Positions 9,042 to 17,756 of a stretch of DNA of 31,423 bases are shown here, in pieces. The notes below the pieces were generated by a model. That model had not been told where the DNA came from and did not search any database. It was given only the letters and a program-made list of their open reading frames with translations. This DNA is from Nemertoderma westbladi. Taxonomy: Eukaryota > Xenacoelomorpha > Nemertodermatida > Nemertodermatidae. Position numbers and translations under genes: made by a program. The stretch spans positions 1-31,423 of the forward strand of contig JAUCBJ010002571.1 of assembly GCA_032718475.1 (NCBI GenBank), read 5' to 3'. How positions within the stretch are numbered: the stretch's first letter is position 1; each line of letters opens with the position of its first letter.

Positions 9042-9634
9042 GGTACGTACTAAAAGGTAGAACGATCTATAACGGGCTATAACTTCCCATAAACAAGCCA
9101 ACCACTTAACGAGCTATAATATGAAAATTTACATTAAAAAACGCCCTTTGGGTGTGTTTGACTTTTGGATTAACACCAACACGGTGGTCTGAAAAATACC
9201 GCAGGTTAAAAATTAAGGTAGGCCTATCTGCCTATGCCTAATTTATACTGGTAAGTTTTTTTTATTGGACTATATTGCTCACTATATTCCTGTATTCTAT
9301 ATCGACCAGAAGCTAACAGCGGATAGCAGGATAGACAGAGAGATGGGAGACCTCTCCACTGCTGCGCTGCAGTAGTGGCATGCTGGCTAATGCAGTAATG
9401 ACTGATTTCGTGATAGGCCTACAGTATCACAAAGATGAAAAGCATTATGGACTAAAAAACCAAATTGCGTAATTAAATTACTGACTAGGAAAATAAATCC
9501 ATTCTAAAATATGTTTTTTATTGTAAATCTTCATATTATAGCTCGTCATAGGTGGTTAGCTTGTTATAGGAAGTTATAGACCGTTATGGATCGTTATAGC
9601 CCGTTATAGATCGTTCTACCTTTTAGTACGTACC
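9042..9634. mobile_element. MULE-like MITE, 593 bp
   Basis: It begins GGTACGTACTAAAAGGTAG and ends with the reverse complement. The inverted repeats extend over about 100-120 bp (9042-9142 and about 9511-9634). The right arm carries a roughly 20-bp expansion of the internal CTATAACG-type subrepeat. A 9-bp duplication flanks it. No transposase is encoded. Long TIRs and a 9-bp duplication suggest Mutator-like ancestry. Its terminal sequence differs from the element at 5671-6630, so the two are separate families. Confidence 0.8.
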
Positions 9635-9643
9635 AATAATATA
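9635..9643. repeat. Right 9-bp target-site duplication AATAATATA
   Basis: Matches 9033-9041 exactly, directly after the right TIR. Confidence 0.75.
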
Positions 9644-12284
9644 AGAATATAACTTTATTACAGTGTAGTACTGTAGGCCTGTAATCAGTTAACTCGTTGT
9701 TTACAAAATTACTGTAGATTAGAACACAAGATTCTGATATACTGAAACAAAATTACTAGGCCTACGGTGCAAAATCTCAACAGAACTTGTTACCGGTAAC
9801 TAATTTACTGTTATACCAAACTATCTAAATTTATAACAAACTTAATAAACAAAAATAAATGAAGTATAATTACCTAAATCTTTTTTGGAAGAATATGCTA
9901 TACTGTCAATAGGGGGCCTAATGTAGGCCTAGCTACACTTATTAGTAAAACAATCGTAAGAAATTGTAGCAAATGCAACATGTAGCAAATTATTATGAGG
10001 CACAGTTACAATAACATACATACTGTAGTAGGCTAACATAATACGGTAGTTACTGTAGTTCGGCAGGCCTTTTTTTCATTGAACCTCCCATGGGAGTACA
10101 GTAGGCCCGATAGTAAATGTTTTCTGTGATTTTAGTAAGAAAATTTTATTGTCCTATGGGGAGTAGAGGTCTGGGGGGACCGCACTGGAAATAAGTCGTC
10201 AGACTTTGTGCGTAATCCCTGGCCTAGCGGCCGAAGAAAATTTATATTTTTTTTAGCAAAAGGGCATTTGATGGTGCCATTGCCACCAACCTTATTTATA
10301 TTGATAGCATGTTAAGTATAGGCCTACTGTACAATGATATAAAACTGATAGAGATCGAATGACCTTTTACCTTTCTACCGACGAATTCATCCAATTACCT
10401 CCATATATTTTTAGCAATAAATTCACTGTTGGAAATTAACAAATGGTACATAAACAGTATATTTCTACTGTATTATAATTAAACTTACTGTACAGGACTG
10501 GAATCTCATCTTATGGCACTCTTTGTTATGGCAATTTTCCTTTCACTATTACTGGAGACGATTATGTAAAGTTAGTTATTGAATGCATTTATGGCTGGAC
10601 TTTGAATTTAATATAGAGCGTACAATTTTGGAATGTTATCTTACTGTATATTATACAACCTTGAATCTAAAATTGATGTTGATGGAATGGTATGTTATTG
10701 AAATAATTTTGAAAATTAATTTAACTCTACTAAACTTAATTATCGTTACGATTTATCACTGGCACACTTTATAACCCCTGGGGAATCGAAAATCGTAATG
10801 CTTTTGGATATAAAGGTGATCGGGTGTAGAATTTGGTAACTTTTAGGAAAATCAGCAATGATGCCAGTTGGGCATTACAATAATACTGTACCTACCCGAA
10901 TCAGTTAAAACATTTACTATAGGCCTACTGTACATACTGTACTTCAATGCAAGGTGTAATGCAATATCTGACTGGACTAATAATTGTAGGTCTGTAGGTA
11001 GTTTATAATTATAGTGCTGCTGTAATACAAAATACACTGTAGCTGCACCAGCGAACAAACAGCTGGAGCGCTACTTTATGCACAAAAAAACTACAGATAC
11101 CGGTAGCTAAAAATGTTTCAGTTTAGGATGTAGGACACTTGCTTCTATAACTACTGTCATACTCTACAATCCAATGGCAATGAGGTCATATTATAAAGTA
11201 CAGTACTGGAAATTCATAATTCAGAAAAATATGGCGAATACCAATTCCAGACAGAAAACTGGTGGAAATTGGCAATTAGGTGTAAATTTTAAGTTATCCT
11301 GTAATTACAGTATAACTGCAATATTCGTGATTAAAAGGACGAATATATCATATTCCACGGATATTAAACGGCCTACTATAATATTGTATGGCTTACATAC
11401 TACTGACAAATTAGCTCATACCGTACAGTATAAGCGTGATATATGTATCAAATATGAATAATAACATATTGTAACTAACACAATAAGCTATACCCAGACT
11501 GCACTGTAAGTCCTACTACACAAAATACATTTATGTAGTACATAGGCCTACCTACTGTAAGCATTAAAAAATATATCAATCCCATATAAAATAGTACAAA
11601 ATCCCAAACAAATTGTCTGTTCCCATAAGCACATGTGGGTAAAGAAGACCCTTTTAAGATATTAAAGAATGAAAGAAAATTTGAGTAGGCCTAAAGATAC
11701 TGTAGAAGTCAAAATATTGAATTAAATTTAGAATTAGGCCTAGTAAATGCTATTGTGATACATTAAGTACCTACCGAAACGATTCTATTTTTTTAGAAGT
11801 TATCGAACAAAAAAATGTTTACGCAATCTTCAATTATTAATTAATTAATAGTCATTAATTATAGAGTAGCACTCATCGTAGTAAACTTGTCCTTTTATGG
11901 TGAGTTTCAATACTCTGTCTTTTTGGGAGGAGGTAGTAGGTCAATTTTAATCACATCTAATTCTTTGGACAATTTTTCAATATCGATATCTGAAATTATA
12001 GTAAATATATTGGAGTTAATAATAAATCATTATCTTTCTAATCTACTGTACTATTTGAATATAAGCATAGGCCCCCTGACAGATCAACCCTCATAAACAG
12101 ACACGACAACCAATCATAGGCCTATACGAAAAGTAGGTTAATTTACTGGACTTCGAGACACGCCCCACAACACTACTACTCCTATCCATTACTGTAGGCC
12201 TACATTAAATCAAAGTTACAGTATATATCATAAACACTATATAAAATAATTATTTACAGGACCTAAAATTTTTGTGCTTGTCTG
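9644..12284. other. AT-rich non-coding region rich in TACTGTA and TAGGCCT words
   Basis: About 2.6 kb without a coding segment that I trust. Open frames here are short, AT-driven and lack recognisable motifs. TACTGTA/TACAGTA and TAGGCCT/AGGCCTA recur far more often than chance would suggest by eye. I see no other repeat or RNA gene. Confidence 0.55.
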
Positions 12285-12464
12285 GTGTGACGAAAAATAC
12301 AAGTAACATCAAATTTAAAACTGCCAAAAATTGAATTCGGTTGGATAATTTTGAAGCTATAGGGTATTCAAGGTCGCTAATCACGAAAGAACTTTTTATA
12401 AACTTTTTATTGAAGTGTAACATCAAATTTATTATAATTTGATTGTGCTACTTGTATTTTTTTG
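12285..12464. repeat. Small inverted-repeat element (possible MITE)
   Basis: The left end (12285-12316, containing AAAAATACAAGTAACATCAAA) is mirrored at about 12435-12469 (TTTGATTGTGCTACTTGTATT). An additional ATCAAATT/AATTTGAT stem lies at 12422-12443. No target duplication was found, so the borders are approximate. Confidence 0.4.
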
Positions 12465-12469
12465 TGCCA

Positions 12470-13230
12470 CATTGGCACATACAGCATTCAAAATTTCCAT
12501 AATCATTCAGAAACAACATTTTTTTAGAGTGTCATACTACAGTATTTCAGTAACCAAGAAAACCGATAAGGCCATAAGGTTAAGCCCATAAGGTTGATGG
12601 TTGATGTGTGGTAGTGATTGTTCGTATCATATTTATAGTATTGTTTTTTTAGTGCCTCATGGGGCGCATTCCAAATTACCAGAAATTTTCTGGAATGATA
12701 CAGTATGTTTGAGCCAGAAAACTGGCTCAAAAATACAGATGAATAACAAAAAAATTAAAAATGACACCCCCCCCCCCCCCCCCCCCCCGCGGGCGAAATA
12801 GGGTTATTAAAAAGTTTGACCCGATTGGATAACAAGCATTAATACAGTATACAGTAGGTTTATGAATATTCCTCGTCAATCCTCAATACAGTAACTATGT
12901 TGTACTGTATAGAAAATACAGTATATCACAGAGACAATATTCGGTTACATACTGTAGAACCTTTTCTTGCTAATGCTATATAATTTCTCACGTGGAAATG
13001 GTTAGTGTATGTGGTAGCCTACAGTACATAAGACTTTTGTGTCAACGTCTATTCGATTTTTATGCTACATACTGTACATAGTAACTACTGTAATATTCCT
13101 TCCCAAAAGTCAGTTAATACTGTTCATAAGATCACAGAACCTTATGGGAAAGTGAAGTAATTTCACAAAGGATTATTTTTGGGATAGTTATAAAACCCGA
13201 AAATAACGAAAAATACGAAATTATATATTT
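12470..13230. other. Non-coding stretch, probably 3' flank of the host gene
   Basis: It contains a perfect 10-bp hairpin (TTTGAGCCAG/CTGGCTCAAA, 12708-12731) and the second poly(C) tract. No gene is recognised. If 13231-13388 is a terminal exon, this would be its 3' untranslated or downstream region (minus strand). Confidence 0.4.
12767..12788 (+). repeat. Poly(C) tract, 22 nt
   Basis: An uninterrupted run of C. Confidence 0.95.
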
Positions 13231-13388
13231 TTATGTAAGGCCTATGCTGTAGGCTATGCTGTAATGCAAACAACATTTTATATGGGAAATACTGTACATT
13301 GTTGCAGTACTAGTGTTGCATGTTGGGTTGTTCGGGTACCAGACCGATTCCTTCAACTTCTTCCCTTCAGGCTGTACCGGTGCTGTGC
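13231..13388 (-). CDS. Candidate terminal exon of the PEA-15-like host gene
   Basis: On the minus strand an AG at 13390-13389 (TGTATTACAG) precedes a frame with coding character (APVQPEGKKLKESVWYPNNP) that runs to a TAA at 13233-13231. The frame starts in phase 1 (first bases GC). This matches exactly the phase of the GT at 26404-26403 that follows the death-effector-domain exon. Joining them would give a continuous reading frame across the retrotransposon-bearing intron. The distal half of the exon is less convincing, and a further splice site could end it earlier. What I see is the frame and splice-like borders; the link to the DED exon is inference. Confidence 0.5.
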
Positions 13389-13499
13389 CTGTAATACACC
13401 AGTAGTAGGTCCCTACACTGATTGAATTTATTAATCTGAATTGATTAATCCAAACCGCCATTTGTCAACACCCAACAACCAACCAGCACACAGTATTCG

Positions 13500-13504
13500 G
13501 TATT
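13500..13504. repeat. Target-site duplication GTATT (left)
   Basis: GTATT directly precedes the TG of the left LTR and recurs at 25966-25970 directly after the CA of the right LTR. Confidence 0.9.
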
Positions 13505-14764
13505 TGTTCGCGCTTTTGAAGACCTTTAGCAGTTTAACCTGCCAAATTTTATATGTCTTTTAGTTAATTAAAACCACTTTAGCATACGACAATAATTTAT
13601 GCTAATACGCAAAACATTAGCCGAAATCAGCCCATGCGCGATCATTCACCCGATGGATCTACACCCGGGAGACTGAATTCGGATGCTTGAATTGTATTAT
13701 TACAGTGTAAGGTTGCAGTGTATACCTAATGTATTATTCGATAGATCGCTAATAATTAATCTCTGACAGATATTATTGGCTTTCGGGAAATATTAACAGT
13801 TCCTTTAGGACGTGGCGCTTTATCTATTTAAACAGAACTAGGACTTATACTAAACGCAACGATACTGCTTATGATTAAAGTATAAAGCGTATTCTTTAGG
13901 AAATACTTTGTTACCAATCACGATCGTACACACTATTCTGCCGACAGTCAGTACATTTGATCACACATAAAGAGAGCAGTAATTGACTCACGTAGGGTCT
14001 GCTAAATAACATTGGATTCAATACACACCACATTAATATAAATCGCAATTGTTATATATAGCCGGTCTCTCTAACCTGTAGTGTTATCAAGAAAATTGGG
14101 AATTGGGTGATTTATCCGTATTATCCAAATAGCAATATTTCCATCAACAAATATTTACAATTAATAACTGACGGTAAAATAACAGTACAAACAATATGAT
14201 TAATGCAATTAAATTAAGTGAGTATGTTAATTAAGATTGATCAATTAGTTAAGATTCGTTAGGTTAGGTAACAGTTTATACTTTCGATAATTCAAGCAGT
14301 TTACGGTACAGCAGTATCTATCCAAAATGCCGGTGTTTCTGGCTTAGACAGCAATAACAACAAAGTATCAAGAAAAAACAGTAAGACTGAACACTCTCCT
14401 TATGATCGACTAAAAGCTACACGTCGACAGGAAAAACCGCCCTGATTGGCCCAAGCCAAACAAAGAACCACGCGTCCAATGGCTGTTTCCATGTCAGCAA
14501 CCAGCTGCTAGATGTCGTAATATGAATCATCACGGCTAAGCTGTGAAAGGTGGTTGGTACATTACAAGTTTTTTGTCTTACCATGTCCGCCAAAACACGT
14601 ATATAGCAGAATGATTTTTATGTCCGTTAAAACACCTGTAAAGGTACCTTGCGGGCGAGGGGAATATATATACAGTTAGAAAACCTTTTTAGAGTATTCC
14701 AGCGCCTGGGGGGGAACTGGCCAGCAAAGGCAAACGTATCAGTTATCCCACAAAAGCTTTTACA
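13505..14764 (-). repeat. 3' LTR of the BEL/Pao element (1,260 bp)
   Basis: It starts TGTTCGCGC and ends TTTTACA in plus orientation, so it has canonical TG...CA ends on either strand. It recurs at 24706-25965 with the same length and, in every stretch I compared by eye, no difference. It is the 3' LTR because the coding genes run on the minus strand and a purine tract lies next to its 14764 edge. A minus-strand TATATATA at 14665-14672 is a possible core promoter element. Confidence 0.95.
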
Positions 14765-14784
14765 CCGCTCCCAGAAAATGGGAT
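14765..14784 (-). promoter_or_regulatory. Polypurine tract next to the 3' LTR
   Basis: The minus strand reads TCTGGGAGCGG up to the LTR start TGTAAAAGC. The same sequence occupies the same place in the second element (30043-30062). Its position fixes the element orientation as minus. Confidence 0.7.
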
Positions 14785-14842
14785 TTAAGTCTATAAAATA
14801 TACAAAATCACAGTTTCTAAAATACAAAAATACTCTAAACAG

Positions 14843-16141
14843 TTAGTCTTTCTTGCGCGGACGGCGTTTACGCAGTTTTTTGAAGCTAGCAAGAGTCCTT
14901 TTCTCTTTGGGGCGAGCCACTTTACTAGGAGGGCTATAACTCCTGGGTGAAGGGTGCAATATGATTGCATCAGAAGGTATGGGATTGCGATCGGTATATC
15001 CGCCGGTCGAAGTACCGGGTTGATGGACATCAACGTCCGGGGAGAGGGGTCTAACGGCTTTGAGAGCTCGTTTCAAGACAGCCGCTCTTACGGGTCCTTT
15101 ACGAGTGGTCTGAACGAGGGCCGTGGGTGGACCATAGGCAGTTAGAAACTTCCTTGGTTTAATGGTTCTTTCCAACTCGCGTTCGCGGGCTTGGTACTCG
15201 TAAGGCCGTCGATATACTTCCTGTAACTCGATATGCGTGATTTCTGTTCGACAGAAGCGAATAGATAAGGATGGAACGCATAAATTCCTTCGTAAGCGCG
15301 TCCAGGATAATAGCGATGGCGCGAATCACGATGTAAATCAGCGTTCGCTTCCCAAGCTCTAATGTAACGTAGTGTGATCATTTCATCTACGCTTTCCAAA
15401 TCGCGATAAAAAAGGGCAATCGAAACTGGCGTGTCCCTTTAGTTGACAGTGGTGACATTGAGTCATAAATTGAGGGCAAACCGCAAAAATATGCAAATTA
15501 TTAAATCTGCGATACGCGCAATAAATTTCCATCGCCGGTTGTTCGTGGAAATAGGAACAGCGGACGTTTGTGTCCATGGGCGTAACATGGTCTCTCGATG
15601 CGCATAACCGACAACGTTGCCGAGAAACATAGTTGGCATGGCGATAATCGTACGCAGTGAGACACTGTGGACCTTGATACCATTCTAGGATGTAATCGTT
15701 GTCGTTGTTCCGAGCGCGATAGGCTGAATCTCTTCAGATTCCAGACATATTGGTTCGTCTTCCCAGTCTGTTACGAATAGAATTTTCGTGATCTATTCTC
15801 GGTTTATCGTTACGACGCCGCTGGGTATGATATTTAAATAGAACCATTTCCCTTTCGGTGTCTACATCGTCCGTATCATGTAAATCGATAGGATGGCCGG
15901 TAGTTAAGAAGTCCATATACGTACCATTACGATGCGTATAGCGAGCGGTTAATTTTCGATAGTCCAATTCACACGTAAGTTGCTCTTGGGACATCGGCGG
16001 TTCGATATAACGACCATCGTCCTCCGTAATAGTCGGATCGGCTTCACCGCGTATCAAGCTATCCACAAACGCTTGTAAAGGTAGAGTATATCGCTCTCTA
16101 ATACCAAGGTCATCTTCTATCAATTCCGTCATATCTGTTAT
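14843..16141 (-). pseudogene. Third ORF of the LTR element: CCHC knuckle plus basic tail, unknown function
   Basis: I do not recognise this gene. Conserved parts in order (minus): an acidic start (MTELIEDDLG at 16132); a YIEPPMSQEQ...YTHRNGTYMDFLTTGHP block (about 15890-16010); an upstream cysteine pair (CRLC) and CSYFH; a CCHC zinc knuckle CHHCQLKGHASFDC (15416-15457); an aromatic-rich segment ending near 15240; and a proline/arginine-rich C-terminus ending KKLRKRRPRKKD at the stop 14845-14843. The frame is interrupted by one TGA (15736-15734) and by two frame changes (near 15395 and near 15240). This copy is therefore broken, unless introns or recoding are involved. Knuckle plus basic tail suggests nucleic-acid binding (inference). 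It sits where envelope or accessory genes lie in LTR elements, but it does not look like a glycoprotein. Related copies occur at 30121-31423 and 3440-4473. Confidence 0.7.
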
Positions 16142-16259
16142 CTGAGTTTGTTAATATCAATATAAGTTAATATTTTAGGTAAGCGGGCGTCGCTTCCTAC
16201 TAGGCCTTTTGCCCCCGGACAGTGGGTTTCTCAGCGCCGATGTACCGCTGTCGCAGTGT

Positions 16260-16370
16260 TTACGCCAACATGTAGCACAGCACGACAACGATAACCGGCA
16301 CAAGTCCCACCACTGTCCGTCCCAAAGGCTTGAATCCACTTGAGGTTATCTCGGTAGAGTTAGGGCTATT
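16260..16370 (-). other. Short frame with a C-terminal membrane segment
   Basis: A 36-codon minus-strand frame ends at a TAA (16262-16260). Its last 18 residues, TVVGLVPVIVVVLCYMLA, form a textbook hydrophobic helix. It lies in a GC-richer patch than its surroundings. There is no ATG at the left edge of the frame, and a TAA at 16373-16371 closes it upstream. If real it would have to be a spliced exon (an AG lies at 16367-16366). It might be a relic of an envelope-like or other membrane protein, or chance. Confidence 0.3.
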
Positions 16371-16599
16371 TTACAATTGCGATTAGCTACTGTAAACACA
16401 CTTTAGTAGTAACATTCACCTATAAACGCACAAATTCCATACAATCATTACTTACTGCACACATGCATACCATTTGTCCGTTAGTCAGTGTCTTCCAGAA
16501 TGTCACGTATTTACTATGTATCCTTGGATACTAATAGTGCGCTATGTATACTCTTATGCTACGCAATGGGGCAAGCCTTTTATTTTTCCCTTAACTTAC

Positions 16600-16626
16600 T
16601 TCTAATTCTAGCGTGGGTGTTGCCAT
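16600..16626 (-). other. Possible first coding exon of the third ORF
   Basis: On the minus strand a strong Kozak context (TCACCATGGCA) opens nine codons, MATPTLELE, which end at a consensus donor GAA|GTAAGT (GT at 16599-16598). The next acceptor-like site, TATTAACAAACTCAG (AG at 16143-16142), lies just before the third ORF and is in the same phase (0). The implied intron is 458 bp. The sequence signals are seen; splicing is inferred. Confidence 0.45.
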
Positions 16627-16945
16627 GGTGACATTATGGAAAACTAGCGGTAGAATTAGGGGCAATTCTCATGTATACAGATCTGGGATGTTATTTAATA
16701 GTAATTCTTTAATTGTCAATATCCTCTTTATGCATGATTTTATAAATTTTATCGGCTATTGACTATATGCTGGAGATTCTCACACTCTAGTACACTCAAT
16801 ATGAATCTCCGCTCCCATGATCTATTAATTACTGGGATTTTGGGAATGTTATAAATTGCACAAAATGACAATTTATGAAATTCATTTGAATATGAATTTA
16901 AATTTATTCCCGTGAATTTTATTATTTGATATTAAATTGACATAA

Positions 16946-17240
16946 ATTTTATTCCAGAGCATATCTGGGAACTTAGGATCCTTAATTCTATAAAATAGTC
17001 CTTCTAAGAATATCGGTAAATACTGTGATATCTTAATTGACTAGAAATTTTAAAGGATCGGGATTTTACAGATTTTAACAAAATATTAAATTAATATTTA
17101 GGATGGGCACCATTTTATTCCAGAACTTGTCTGGGGACGTTAACCACTGATTCTAGAATTTGTCTTTCAAGTATATCGGTGGGTGCCACGATATCTTAAT
17201 CGACTAGAATTACAGATGGTCAAAAGTTTAACAGATTTAT
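16946..17240. repeat. Diverged tandem repeat, period about 165 bp
   Basis: About 16946-17080 and 17111-17240 share ATTTTATTCCAGA, a TCTGGG/TCTGGGG step, ATATCGGT, GATATCTTAAT and GACTAGAA in the same order. Similarity is about 65-70% by eye. The first copy keeps more AT. Confidence 0.7.
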
Positions 17241-17756
17241 TTGCGATTTACGCTACTGTTAGAGGGACATCACGCTACTATATGTATTATTTGTTATAAG
17301 GTAGAAGAGCAATATCGCACGAAGCAATGTCAGTGTGAAGAGGCAAGTCGTTTCCAAGGTCTACCCAGAGCTTGGTTTAGCCGAGACACGAGGATCTGAA
17401 CTTTGCATTCCTAATACTCTGCCTACCAATAATACTTAAATATAGTAGTGGCTTTACTGTACTTTAAGAAGTACTGACATGTCATCTTACTATAGTCTCG
17501 CATTTATAATATAATACGGACAGTAAGGAAAGAGAAAATAATTACTTCTTGCCGTCGCACTAAATATATATTATAAGTAATTATGTACGTAATAAACACT
17601 AATATATTGCACTAATCTACTAAACATTCTAAAATAACATTTTACTAAATAAAATTAAAGAAAACGATTATAATAAAATTACATAATAATACATACATAA
17701 ATATAAAATAAAAACAAATATAAAATGATATAGTCACACGCCCACTCCATATGTTA

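Larger units (their letters stand above)
16142..17756. other. Spacer between the Gag-protease ORF and the third ORF
   Basis: About 1.6 kb without a long ORF. It holds a possible small exon (16600-16626), a short membrane-segment frame (16260-16370), a GC-richer patch (16180-16350) and a diverged tandem repeat (16946-17240). Integrase sequence, expected here in a complete element, is not recognisable. Confidence 0.6.

Noticed and set aside
10583-11461. Short frames in the AT-rich region
   Set aside because: There are no motifs, codon use is AT-driven, and no splice context or homology is recognised.
12601-12801. Plus-strand frame ending in a proline run
   Set aside because: It is produced by the poly(C) tract and lacks coding features.
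13505-14764. Plus-strand orientation of the LTR element
   Set aside because: Gag-protease and the third ORF are on the minus strand, and the purine tract lies at 14765-14784 while none lies before 24706.
14843-15175. Resemblance of the basic tail to viral core or protamine-like proteins
   Set aside because: Only composition is shared; there is no diagnostic motif, so no such identity is claimed.
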